The translations under genes and the position numbers were made by a program. Shown here one piece after another: positions 1 through 7,423 of a stretch of DNA of 64,000 nucleotides. The notes beneath the pieces are model-generated. The model did no database searches. It worked only from the letters and a program-made list of their open reading frames with translations, and had not been told where the DNA came from. The stretch is from Desulfocurvibacter africanus subsp. africanus DSM 2603. GTDB taxonomy: Bacteria > Desulfobacterota > Desulfovibrionia > Desulfovibrionales > Desulfovibrionaceae. Within the stretch, counting starts at the first letter, position 1; the number at the start of each line of letters is the position of its first letter. Location of the stretch: the NCBI RefSeq assembly GCF_000422545.1, contig NZ_AULZ01000012.1, positions 62,001 through 126,000 of the forward strand, written 5' to 3'.

Positions 1-66
1 CAATGTGTTTTGAAATTTATGTCGCTTCTGGACGCAATGTCATACTTTTTGTCAATGTAGCAGGGT

Positions 67-819
67 ATGAAACAGACTTCCGATTTCGCCGTATTCATGC
101 GCAGGGCCCTGGCCGAGACCGGCGCCAGGAGCGGACCGGACCTGGCGCGCTTCCTGGGCATATCGCGGCAGGCCTTCAACTCGGCCAAGCTGCGCAACAG
201 CATCCCGGACAGCTGGCTGACCACGCTGCGCCATAAAGGCATCGACGCCGACAAGCTGCTGCGCCCGGAAGACGGGCATACCGCCGCGGCCGAGGCCGAG
301 GGGCTGGCCAGGGCGGTCATCCACAGCGCCCAGGGCGGCTGTGCAAGCATGCTCCTGCCGCCCGGGGCCTCGCCGTTCGGCGTGGTGCACGGGTCCAGCG
401 AGGCGGGCGGCAGGCACCAGGCCAGCTTCTGGTACTCGCCTCCGCTCATCCTGCCCTGGCTCACGGAAGGCAACGAAATCGCCTTCTCCCAGCCGCGCAC
501 CGCCCATGCCTTCGAGCGGGACTGGCTGGCCAGGCGCGGCGAGTGGACCAAGGTGGTCGCCCTGGAGGTGACCGGCGAGGACATGCTGCCGGAGATCGCG
601 CCGGGCAACATGGTCTTCCTGGACACGAGCCAACGCCAGCCGGTCCACGGCGAGACCTACGCCATCGGCGTCGACCGCACGCTGCTCCTGCGCCGCCTGG
701 GCATCCACCAGGGCAAGCCGATGTTCATGCCCGCACGCCAGGACGCGGCCGATCCGCTGCCCTTGGACACGGTGGTGGTCGTGGGCAAGATCCTGTTCTC
801 CTGCCGCGGGGTCAGGTAG
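67..819 (+). CDS. Phage-type repressor with inactive S24 (LexA/CI-like) domain
   Basis: A 250-residue transcriptional repressor. Residues ~5-65 form a CI-type helix-turn-helix (SGPDLARFLGISRQAFNSAK). Residues ~150-245 have the fold pattern of an S24 peptidase. In active members the catalytic serine sits in GDSM and the lysine in VKR. Here the matching positions read GEDM (about residue 177) and LLRR (about residue 214), so both dyad residues are replaced. If the alignment is right, the protein cannot self-cleave and would not respond to SOS. Start ATG at 67 follows AGCAGGGT. It lies alone next to repeats and a DUF1540 fragment, and may be a relic of a prophage immunity region or a domesticated regulator. 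The intact S24 repressor at 6314 is a useful comparison. Confidence 0.8.
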   Translation: MKQTSDFAVFMRRALAETGARSGPDLARFLGISRQAFNSAKLRNSIPDSWLTTLRHKGIDADKLLRPEDGHTAAAEAEGLARAVIHSAQGGCASMLLPPGASPFGVVHGSSEAGGRHQASFWYSPPLILPWLTEGNEIAFSQPRTAHAFERDWLARRGEWTKVVALEVTGEDMLPEIAPGNMVFLDTSQRQPVHGETYAIGVDRTLLLRRLGIHQGKPMFMPARQDAADPLPLDTVVVVGKILFSCRGVR

Positions 820-860
820 CGGGCCGCCCTGCTCGGCCGGGCGAGCATGCCGCCGCGCCA

Positions 861-890
861 CATTCGGCCATATTCGGCTATATTCGGAAT
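861..890. repeat. Three tandem 10-bp repeats (ATTCGG core)
   Basis: The sequence reads cATTCGGcca, tATTCGGcta, tATTCGGaat in direct succession with a period of exactly 10 bp, close to one helical turn. It lies just downstream of the repressor gene at 67. Helically phased repeats can be protein-binding sites, but no function is shown here. Confidence 0.6.
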
Positions 891-906
891 GACTCCGCGG
901 GATTAA

Positions 907-967
907 TGGCTGAATTGTGATCGCTTGGCGGCTGAATTTCAGCCAGCTGGTGGTTGAAATTCAGCCA
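907..967. repeat. Cluster of GGCTGAATT dyads
   Basis: Three related sites lie close together: GGCTGAATT at 908-916, the near-perfect palindrome GGCTGAATTTCAGCC at 930-944, and GGTTGAAATTCAGCC at 952-966. Such clusters are either operator arrays or multiple terminal repeats of an IS21-like element end. No transposase is visible nearby, so either reading is tentative. Confidence 0.5.
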
Positions 968-1138
968 CTTGCCGGCCGACATCCACCACATTTCAAGGGT
1001 CTGCAAGCACTGCAGGCGGATGTTGGAGAGCCGTTCGTCAGAGGCATCCTGCTCTATAACGGCGCCCAGGGCGCACAGGTGGTCTCGTTCGGCCCCAGGC
1101 TGCTGGCTGTTCCGCTGGCACTGCTTGCCGTGGCCTGA

Positions 1139-1273
1139 TTGAGGCCGGCCGGGTTGTGCGCCTGCAAATCCTTCGACTGCTCCTTCAACCGGGATTACGA
1201 GTGCACGGCTTCCTCCATCCAGGTCGGGATGAAGCAAAGCCAGCCGGATTGCCTAACGTTCCAGCGGCGTTAA
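1139..1273 (+). pseudogene. DUF1540-domain C-terminal fragment
   Basis: From 1157 the frame reads CACKSFDCSFNRDYECTASS and ends about 20 residues later in DCLTFQRR and a TAA stop at 1271-1273. The cysteine spacing, the CTA and I-V positions and the final C-x-TF match DUF1540, a small cysteine-rich, probably metal-binding domain. Family members often carry two copies. Here a stop at 1136-1138 precedes the domain, and only TTG codons (1139, 1154) could start it, so the N-terminal half seems lost. The upstream dyad cluster may mark the rearrangement. Function of the family is unknown. Confidence 0.5.
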
Positions 1274-1590
1274 AGGTTCTTCCCGAGTCCAGGGGGAGGC
1301 TCCCCCCCAATGCCAATCAGTGCCAATCGAAAGTGCAAATCTGCGGCGAGTTGCTGGCGATTTACTCGTGCGGAGCAAGCTCTCCGCGTGCTCCCTACAT
1401 GCCACATGGGACCTCTGTCCGCTGTGCTGCCGAAGCCGATCCCCCGCCGCGATCTCCCTGACCTCGGCCAGGCTTGTGAAGAAATGGAAGTCCAGCACCT
1501 CGAAAAATAACAAGAATGATTGCGTCGCCCATGCCTTTGAGCGGGATGGCGGGCCTCCGAGCAGGTGGCCACATCGTGGGAGAGGAGGGG
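1274..1590. other. Non-coding stretch, nothing recognised
   Basis: No frame here has a convincing start, ribosome site or family match. A short stem-like run (CCAGGGGGAGGCTCCCCCC) sits near 1288-1307 and resembles the GC-rich hairpins seen elsewhere in the window. Confidence 0.4.
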
Positions 1591-1953
1591 TTAAACGGCC
1601 AAGCCCTTGCGGAGCTTGTAGCGCGCAGGCTTTGTCAGAACGGTAGTGTCGAGACTGTCGAAGTTGTTCCTGTAGAAATCAGCGGAGATGCTCTGCAAAT
1701 CCTCGCAGGCATCTTCCACCCTCTTGGCAGACTGAAGCACCAGCTTCCGGCCATCAAAGAGCATCTGCATGAATCGGTTGCTGGTGTTGCCGACAGTCAT
1801 CAGCAGATCAAAGACCACTAGACCGATGTAGCTGACCCGGCTCAGTTCGTTTTCCACTTCCTGCAACTGATCCAGCGGGTTGATATGAGAAAGGGAGAAG
1901 ATCAAGAAACCACAATCCGGGTTCGGAATCTTCTTCATCTCGTAGAGTTTCAT
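1591..1953 (-). CDS. rnlB: RnlB-type antitoxin
   Basis: A 120-residue protein whose length and position match RnlB (about 123 residues in Escherichia coli). RnlB binds and restrains the RNase RnlA. The start ATG overlaps the stop of the upstream toxin gene in an ATGA arrangement (1950-1953), so the two are translationally coupled. No catalytic motif is visible. The pair has clearly lower GC than the surrounding high-GC chromosome, pointing to horizontal transfer. The assignment rests on size, order, coupling and the RnlA features of the partner rather than on strong motifs in this protein. Confidence 0.7.
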   Translation of the reverse strand: MKLYEMKKIPNPDCGFLIFSLSHINPLDQLQEVENELSRVSYIGLVVFDLLMTVGNTSNRFMQMLFDGRKLVLQSAKRVEDACEDLQSISADFYRNNFDSLDTTVLTKPARYKLRKGLAV

Positions 1954-3008
1954 GGCTTTTCCAACAATTCTCGGCTGTAGTAATCAATTAATGCGAGAGC
2001 TTTCTGAGATATATCTAATGCTTGGACTCGATTCTCAAGAATCCTTGTTCCCCCATCCAAACCGTCTGCATGGAATGTACCATGCCGATGTGCCCTATAA
2101 TGAGGATAGCATGCCTCCAGGGCATCGCAAGTCTTTTGGCAAGAAAGCAGGCGTCGAGTATCGGATTGAAGTTTATACGTTAGGGGTGCCTGGGCGACTT
2201 TGTCAAACTTATCTGAAAAATCATTCCATCTCTCGTCACATGCCTTCAACACGATGGCCTTCATGAAGAGTTCAAGAGCCTTCAGGGCTGGGAAAGAAAT
2301 GACGGAATAGTCTTCGACCATTATCGGCATGCCATGCATGCTGATGGCTGTACTTAGCAGCTTCTTCAGGTCACTGCCGGCAAAAGCATACGCACTGGCG
2401 CATTCCCGCACACACACTTCTTGAGCTTCTTGTGGCGTGGCCTTGGTGCCGAAAACATCGCCCAAGTAACCGAGCATTTCCGCTTCAGTGATTTTATCAT
2501 CTTCAACCAAAAACGTGAGCAATTCCCACGCGAGTACAACTGGAGCTCCTTGCACCAAGAGGGTTCCATTAGCATAGAGGGTGCACATGAGCTTATCCCC
2601 CTGTCTGCCTTGCACCCTACGAGATATCTTACCATCATCCTCTCTATGGTCGATTATGGACGCTCCGCATTCCTCGACCAAATAATCTACAAGGAGAGAA
2701 AACTTGCCTGCAGTGTAGCCTTTAAGTGTGAGATTGAAATCCTTGATCTTTATACTATGGCAGCCATCAGCAATGAACTGGGCAGCTTGTTCAGCTGCCG
2801 GCATATCAGCCCCGGATGGTTGGAGCGTAACTTTGCCAGAGTTCTTGACGTGAACTATTAGCAGAACCTTTTTGCCATCTTTTAAGAAGGCATAATGAGT
2901 TGCTGTATTTTTCCGACTAATTGTAACCGCACCACCATCAGCATACTCTTTCAACTTTATAGGAATGAGCTCGCTATTGATCTGGAGATCTTTGTAATTC
3001 GCCATCAA
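1950..3008 (-). CDS. rnlA: RnlA-type ribonuclease toxin
   Basis: A 352-residue protein, close to the 357 residues of E. coli RnlA (RNase LS), an mRNA-cleaving toxin that blocks phage T4 lacking Dmd. RnlA has an N-terminal domain, a repeat of it, and a C-terminal HEPN nuclease domain. The C-terminus here contains RHGTFH, an R-X4-H motif as in HEPN ribonucleases, in the context HYRAHRHGTFHADGL. The gene starts with two Met codons; GGAG seven bases before the first (3008) supports that start. It is first in a two-gene operon with the RnlB-type antitoxin, and the toxin-first order matches known rnlAB loci. Expected role: abortive phage defence. Confidence 0.75.
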   Translation of the reverse strand: MMANYKDLQINSELIPIKLKEYADGGAVTISRKNTATHYAFLKDGKKVLLIVHVKNSGKVTLQPSGADMPAAEQAAQFIADGCHSIKIKDFNLTLKGYTAGKFSLLVDYLVEECGASIIDHREDDGKISRRVQGRQGDKLMCTLYANGTLLVQGAPVVLAWELLTFLVEDDKITEAEMLGYLGDVFGTKATPQEAQEVCVRECASAYAFAGSDLKKLLSTAISMHGMPIMVEDYSVISFPALKALELFMKAIVLKACDERWNDFSDKFDKVAQAPLTYKLQSDTRRLLSCQKTCDALEACYPHYRAHRHGTFHADGLDGGTRILENRVQALDISQKALALIDYYSRELLEKP

Positions 3009-3237
3009 TTGCTCCGATGGAGGCTGGTTGATTCAGGAATTTGGACTGGTTATCAAACAGGCTATCAAGGAGTCAACGATTTGCACATTTGAATACATAC
3101 AACCCAATCCCCCAACAACGCTCTCACCCATTTCCCGATCGCTTTTTGCCCATATCGATACATCACCCCTTTGTCCTGCACCGCAAATCAGGAAACCTCG
3201 ATCATGAGAGACGTCGCTGACGTACGCCGCTGCCCCC

Positions 3238-3684
3238 TCACGCCGCCCTGCCCCGCAGGCACAGCCGCACGCTGTCGGCCGTGACGCGCAGCGGCGCGTC
3301 CGGATGGGCCGTGAGCTTGCCCTCATCCACGTAGTTGCGGATCTCCCGTTCGCTGATGTTCAGCACGAAGGCTGCCTCGTCCACGCGCAGCAGCAGCTTG
3401 GTGCGCAGAAGCTGATCGGCCGACACAAGCGGCAGGTTGGCGAAGCAGGACTTGGCCCGCTTGCGCGCGCTCACCGGCAGGACCAGCTGGAAGCCGCTCG
3501 GGTTCACCACTGCGCAGGCGCGGGAACAGCCAAGGCAGATGAACTGCAGTTCGCGGGCGAACCAGCGCGAGCGCTCCGGGTTCTGGCACGTAAGCCTCGT
3601 GTATGCGTCCGGCTCGATGTGCCCCTGGTAGGGCTGGTAGCCCGCCCCAAGCACCTTGAGCAGCATGTCGATGATCTGGCTCAT
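3238..3684 (-). CDS. Prophage-type DNA-binding protein (excisionase-like C-terminal HTH)
   Basis: A 148-residue protein. I chose ATG 3684 because GGAGAG precedes it with good spacing; the open frame upstream has no support. Residues ~95-140 (LLLRVDEAAFVLNISEREIR, then NYVDEGKL) look like a MerR/excisionase-type helix-turn-helix that lets a protein bind DNA. The middle contains several cysteines (CLGCSRAC) that could bind metal. It is the last gene of a leftward cluster with two replication-type genes, which suggests a phage late-early regulator. A diverged, shortened paralog of the C-terminal half lies at 19783-20052. Exact function unknown. Confidence 0.65.
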   Translation of the reverse strand: MSQIIDMLLKVLGAGYQPYQGHIEPDAYTRLTCQNPERSRWFARELQFICLGCSRACAVVNPSGFQLVLPVSARKRAKSCFANLPLVSADQLLRTKLLLRVDEAAFVLNISEREIRNYVDEGKLTAHPDAPLRVTADSVRLCLRGRAA

Positions 3685-3848
3685 ACAAACTCTCCATTCT
3701 CTCTCGCAAGCGATCCCCAAAAGGCATCCGCCCCAACTGGCATCCGCGCTGATCACCCGCCCCGGAGGTGATTCAGTTCTCGACGCTCCCCGCCATGCCC
3801 GCTGACGGGTCAGCCGATTGGTCGGCCGGCAGGCGCGCGCAGGCGGCA

Positions 3849-4247
3849 TCAGGCTTTTGCGCTTCGTGCGGCCTTGGGCTGCTCAGCCATGTTCGCCCGC
3901 ACCCTGGCCATGATCGCCGCCACATTGCGCCGCACCTTGTCCAGGTACTCCGGCGACGGCCTGCCCATGGGCAGGGCCTGGCCGCTGCGCTGGGAGTCCT
4001 GCCGCGCTCTGGCCCTGCGCTCATCCCGCATGAGCCGCAGTTCGCGGCCAATGTCGTGCTCGGCGGGGAAGAACGGCGTCTTGAGCCTCGCGCGGCGCGC
4101 GGCGGCCGCGAAATCCACATCCGGCACATGGCCGAAGGTCACTGCCCACTCCTCCACGATGACGGCCCGCTCAGGCGCGCTCGGGGAGTTGCGCTGCAGT
4201 ATCGAGAGCCGCTCCACCGTGTCCTCGATGATCTGCCAAGTTGCCAT
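3849..4247 (-). CDS. Conserved phage-type protein, possible replication accessory factor
   Basis: A 132-residue protein from ATG 4247, chosen because GGAG lies eight bases upstream. It is rich in Arg and Ala with a basic C-terminus. No enzymatic motif is visible. The start lies inside the last 77 bases of the upstream replication-type gene (ending at 4171), in another frame, implying coupled expression. Position after a replication-initiator-like gene suggests a helicase-loader or accessory role, but this is inference from order only. Confidence 0.6.
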   Translation of the reverse strand: MATWQIIEDTVERLSILQRNSPSAPERAVIVEEWAVTFGHVPDVDFAAAARRARLKTPFFPAEHDIGRELRLMRDERRARARQDSQRSGQALPMGRPSPEYLDKVRRNVAAIMARVRANMAEQPKAARSAKA

Positions 4248-5235
4248 GCTGTCGGCTCCTTTCCAGGATGCGCAGCGCTGTCGCGCGCTTCTCCGCGTCC
4301 TGGGCTTGTGCGTAGGTTCCAGGTACGGGCTGCTTCGCCGCAAGCAGAGACCCGGGGCTCGCCCGGGCTTTGTTCTGCTCGCGGTCGAGCCAGGAGGTGA
4401 CGAACTTCGCGATGCCGCGCCTGGTCTTGCGGTTCTTGGGATTCCCGATGAGCCAGCCCTTCATGCGCTTGAGCTCCTGGATCACATCCACGGCCGGATA
4501 GAGGCGCGCCATCTGCTCAACGAAATCGCGGCGTATCTCGTGCTCGGACCCGTCGTTCAAGGGCAGTGTGCAGACCATGGCCACAAGCCCGGTCCGCCCA
4601 GTCCGGCCAGTCAGCCCAGTCCGGGAGTCCTCCGGCCTGGGGTCCGCCGGGAGTTCCGCGCGGGAAGACGAACGAAGTGAGTCTTCCTCTTCCGTCTTTT
4701 CTTCTTCAGGAGAGGAAAGGAGAGGAAAGGGGCATTGCTGCGGGCCTGCCGAGAGCATGCCGCGCGCATGCCCTTCGCCTGCGCAGGGCCTGGGCCCGGC
4801 ATCTTTCTCAGATTCTGGCTCAGATTCTGGCTCAGATTCCGGCTCAGATCCTGGCGCGTATCCCGGCGCGGCTTGCCGGACCTTTGCCCAGCGCGCATCA
4901 GCAGCTTTCCTGGCTTGGGCAGTGCGCTCTTCGGCCTTGGTCACCCACGGCTGATGCTCCTCCCAGTCGTGCAGCTTCCAGCCCTCTTCCGTCAGGTCCA
5001 GAAAGCCGGCCGTGCGCATGGCTTCCACGAACTGCCCGGGGTCGCCCTCCCAGCCGGCTTCAAGCGCGATGTCCACTTCATCCATTCCGCGCAGAACGCC
5101 GTCAGAATGGTTCATTGCCGTCTGGATCCAGAGGTCCAGCAGGCAATCCGTTGAGCCGACACCAAGCAGCATGCGCAGCTTCTTGCGCTTGCGATGGCCC
5201 AAAAAGGAGACGGCTATGCGAATATCCGTGTTCAC
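4171..5235 (-). CDS. Phage-type replication protein
   Basis: A 354-residue protein. The first ~100 residues (HRKRKKLRMLLG, then GMDEVDIALEAGWEG, ending LHDWEEHQPWV) resemble the N-terminal domain of phage replisome-organiser proteins that bind the phage origin. A low-complexity linker follows, with the tetrad SEPE repeated (about residues 128-142), encoded by a visible 12-bp tandem repeat near 4806-4856. The C-terminal ~120 residues (RLYPAVDVIQELKRMKGWLI, then FVTSWLDRE) match the helical tail of such proteins. Start is GTG at 5233-5235 with only weak upstream Shine-Dalgarno similarity. A miniature element lies 28 bases upstream and may have separated the gene from its promoter. Confidence 0.65.
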   Translation of the reverse strand: MNTDIRIAVSFLGHRKRKKLRMLLGVGSTDCLLDLWIQTAMNHSDGVLRGMDEVDIALEAGWEGDPGQFVEAMRTAGFLDLTEEGWKLHDWEEHQPWVTKAEERTAQARKAADARWAKVRQAAPGYAPGSEPESEPESEPESEKDAGPRPCAGEGHARGMLSAGPQQCPFPLLSSPEEEKTEEEDSLRSSSRAELPADPRPEDSRTGLTGRTGRTGLVAMVCTLPLNDGSEHEIRRDFVEQMARLYPAVDVIQELKRMKGWLIGNPKNRKTRRGIAKFVTSWLDREQNKARASPGSLLAAKQPVPGTYAQAQDAEKRATALRILERSRQHGNLADHRGHGGAALDTAAQLPERA

Positions 5236-5263
5236 GGCAGCTTACCCCAGCGGTTCATTCAAA

Positions 5264-5391
5264 CAGAGCAGATTGCTTTAAAGACGCCCGCTCCGGCGTT
5301 GACGGCGCAAGTGAATTGCGCCTGCGCCTGCGCGGCGGCACGCCATGCCGACGCATGGTTTGCGGAGCATTTTCAAAAGCAAAATGCTCTA
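5264..5391 (+). repeat. Miniature element, type A1
   Basis: A 128-bp member of the TA-flanked hairpin element family. The left TA is altered to CA; the right end reads TGCTCTA. The arm that should pair with GCCATGC has changes (GGTTTGC), so this copy is decayed. It lies just upstream of the phage replication gene on the opposite strand. Confidence 0.85.
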
Positions 5392-5546
5392 GATGGCCCT
5401 GGAACTCGAAAGGTGCGCTGCCGTTCATTCTATCCTCTCCTTCCGGCCAAGCACCACGGCCGATGGCTGACCGCATTGCCGGTAGAATCCTCTTGTGGTA
5501 GACGGGCCATGCACGCCGACTCACTGTTACGTTGAGGAGAAAAACC

Positions 5547-5783
5547 ATGTCGCAAGGCTTCGATGCAGGGCTGCCGGATGCCGAGTTCGGCCTTACCGAC
5601 GATCTTGAAATCGCCTGCGAGTACACATGCCCCGCATGCCGCACGCGCAGGGAACTAGTGCTTAAGGATCCCGGCGCCAACGGCCCATTCCCCTGCCCTT
5701 GCGGCGGCTTCGCTCTCCCCATGGAGCCTTTCTCCGCACAGGTTGCCGAGCTCACGAGAATCCTTAAAACTTACGGCAAGTAA
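5547..5783 (+). CDS. Small zinc-ribbon-like protein
   Basis: A 78-residue protein from ATG 5547, preceded by GAGGAG at good distance; the frame-internal ATG fits better than the upstream one. Residues ~30-55 contain CPACRTRR and CPCGG, two close cysteine pairs that would make a zinc knuckle. No family name can be given. It lies in the prophage-like region, on the strand opposite the replication genes. Confidence 0.65.
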   Translation: MSQGFDAGLPDAEFGLTDDLEIACEYTCPACRTRRELVLKDPGANGPFPCPCGGFALPMEPFSAQVAELTRILKTYGK

Positions 5784-5904
5784 CGCCCAGCGAGACATTG
5801 CCAGGCCACCTCCCTTTTCTCCTCCGCCCTGCGCTCGTGCTCGCGGCGCTCCTGGGCTGCGCGCCGGTCCGCCCGAGAAGCCGCTTTATGCCGAACAGAC
5901 GGTT

Positions 5905-6025
5905 GAAAAGTCCGTCCTGGACTTTTCCAAATCCGCAATACTTGAGCAAAGCTCAAGCATTGCTCACGGATGCTGCGCATCCGGCGGGCCTTCCTGGCCC
6001 GCACAGCCCTTTTTTCAACGGGCTG
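5905..6025. repeat. Block of five consecutive hairpins
   Basis: Five stems follow one another: GAAAAGTCC/GGACTTTTC (5905-5927), GCAATaCTTGAGC/GCTCAAGcATTGC (5935-5963), CGGATG/CATCCG (5967-5983), GCGGGCC/GGCCCGC (5984-6002) and CAGCCC/GGGCTG (6004-6025). The outer sequences GTTGAAAA and TTTTTTCAAC are inverted copies. The block supplies the last residues and stop of the Cro-like gene, so it looks inserted. It is a different element from the TAGAGCA family. Confidence 0.7.
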
Positions 6026-6201
6026 CTCACGTCCAGAACAGCCCTTGCTGCGCGCTCATGGATCTTGTATGGCATATCCATATTCGCATAGCGACAGAAC
6101 CGACTCACGAATGACTGCGAACGGCCAATCCGTGTTCCAAATTCGGCCTGACTGAAATTATTGAGCTTGAGAAGCTCGCGGAGCCCGTTAAATTCTGACA
6201 T
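5953..6201 (-). CDS. Cro-like XRE-family regulator, C-terminus altered
   Basis: An 82-residue protein from ATG 6201 (MSEFNGLRELLKLNNFSQAE). Residues ~7-55 form an XRE helix-turn-helix (FSQAEFGTRIGRSQSFVSRF). It is divergent from the S24 repressor gene at 6314 across a ~110-bp AT-rich interval, the usual cI/cro layout, so it probably binds operators there. The last ~24 residues, rich in Gly, Pro and Ala, are encoded by the hairpin block at 5905-6025 and are probably not native. The frame read from 6297 lacks support. Confidence 0.7.
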   Translation of the reverse strand: MSEFNGLRELLKLNNFSQAEFGTRIGRSQSFVSRFCRYANMDMPYKIHERAARAVLDVSSPLKKGLCGPGRPAGCAASVSNA

Positions 6202-6313
6202 GCAAACACTATAATCAAATATGCATACTATTTCAAGATTAATCATACGAATATGATTAAGACAAATTCGCATAAACCGGCTAAGCCTTTTAAGCATAAA
6301 CAGGGGGGACCCA
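6202..6313. promoter_or_regulatory. Divergent immunity-type promoter region
   Basis: This AT-rich interval separates the Cro-like gene (leftward) and the S24 repressor (rightward). It contains related short motifs (ATTAATCATACGAATATGATTA near 6237-6256 as an imperfect dyad) that could be operators. Exact promoters cannot be fixed by eye. Confidence 0.45.
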
Positions 6314-7063
6314 ATGGGGCTCTATGATGAGATCAGGCGCGGCGTGGAGCGGATAGCCAAGAATCGTTACGGCAGCCCGACCGCAATGTGCCGCGAGCTT
6401 GGCATGGCCAGTCAGCAGCCAAAGATCTCCCGCCTGCTGGGCACCGGCTCCGTTCCGGCGGCGGACTTCGTTGCGGAGCTGCTGGACAAGCTTGGAGTGC
6501 GCTTGATCTGGCCGGACCAGGTCAAAGACACGGCGCAGGAAGTGGTTTTCATAGACTATGAAGTAGCGAGAACGGCTTCGGCTGCGCTCAGGGTAACGCC
6601 CAAGGCCGAGGACTACCGGGCCATCCCGCTCACCTCGGAAGACGTTGCCGCCGGGCCCGGCCTTGTGCCCGAGGACAGCATACAGGGCTGGGTGCTCCTG
6701 TGGAGACACATCCCAGCCCTGATGACCCGCAGAAACCTCGTGGCCAGCAAGATCGGCCACAACCAGCGAAGCATGACTCCCGTGCTGCACCCGGGCGATT
6801 ACATCGTCATCGACAGGGATGACATCACCGTGCCCGATTCTCCGCACGGCAACGTCTTCCTGGTCCGTGATCCGCACGACGGCCTGGCCGTCAAGCGGGT
6901 GCGGGTCCAGTCCAGGGCCGGGCACACCATGCTGGTCCTGTACTCGGAAAACCCCGAGTACCCGCCGGACATCATAGACCTGACGGCTGACTACGATGGG
7001 GACTTCGGCCGCGCCATAGTCGGGCGCGTGGTCTACTCATGGAGTGATATGACAAAGAAGTGA
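6314..7063 (+). CDS. S24-family phage repressor (CI-like), catalytic dyad intact
   Basis: A 249-residue repressor. The N-terminus (~residues 20-50, SPTAMCRELGMASQQPKISR) is a DNA-binding helix-turn-helix. The C-terminal S24 domain has SMTPVLHPGDYIVIDRD (Ser about residue 156) and LAVKRVRV (Lys about residue 195), so autocleavage and SOS induction are plausible. It faces a Cro-like gene across an AT-rich operator region. Its 3' end overlaps the convergent PAS-like gene by 27 bp. Start ATG 6314 follows AGGGGGGACCCA, a usable ribosome site. Confidence 0.8.
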   Translation: MGLYDEIRRGVERIAKNRYGSPTAMCRELGMASQQPKISRLLGTGSVPAADFVAELLDKLGVRLIWPDQVKDTAQEVVFIDYEVARTASAALRVTPKAEDYRAIPLTSEDVAAGPGLVPEDSIQGWVLLWRHIPALMTRRNLVASKIGHNQRSMTPVLHPGDYIVIDRDDITVPDSPHGNVFLVRDPHDGLAVKRVRVQSRAGHTMLVLYSENPEYPPDIIDLTADYDGDFGRAIVGRVVYSWSDMTKK

Positions 7064-7423
7064 CGCGTACTGCGCTGCAATAAACAGCTTTCTCCCATCC
7101 TCCGACTCGTAGCATATGGATTCGTAAGCCAGTTCACTAAGCCCGCCCGCCGCCCTCGGCATGATCACCGTGCCTGAGGAATGCTCCAGCCGCATTCCGG
7201 GATTGTTGTCCTGCCTGTCATCCATGGCAAACCGATACTCCCTCAGGTCCATGCTGGCCAACTCTTCTCGCGACCACCCCATCAACGCGCAAAAAGTATC
7301 GTCTGATTCGGCCAGCTCCAGGCCGTTACTAGTGACATTGTAGATTGCCCTCCCAGCCCTCGGGTCGCATAGAATAGACACGTCGCTTCTCCTCCTTGAA
7401 TGGGCCAACACTCCCTTACGCAT
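7037..7423 (-). CDS. Small PAS-domain protein
   Basis: About 128 residues. The middle reads GRAIYNVTSNGLELAESDD, then FCALMGWSREELASMDLREY, which matches the N-terminal half of a PAS sensory domain. No output domain follows. The frame stays open to a TTG at 7519, but TATAAT-like sequence there suggests a promoter, so I prefer ATG 7423 although no good ribosome site is seen. It converges on the S24 repressor gene and overlaps its end. Role unknown; it could be a remnant of a longer sensor. Confidence 0.5.
   Translation of the reverse strand: MRKGVLAHSRRRSDVSILCDPRAGRAIYNVTSNGLELAESDDTFCALMGWSREELASMDLREYRFAMDDRQDNNPGMRLEHSSGTVIMPRAAGGLSELAYESICYESEDGRKLFIAAQYASLLCHITP

Noticed and set aside
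878..1237. 119-residue minus-strand frame upstream of the DUF1540 fragment
   Set aside because: It overlaps the dyad cluster and lies antisense to the DUF1540 fragment; no ribosome site or family character.
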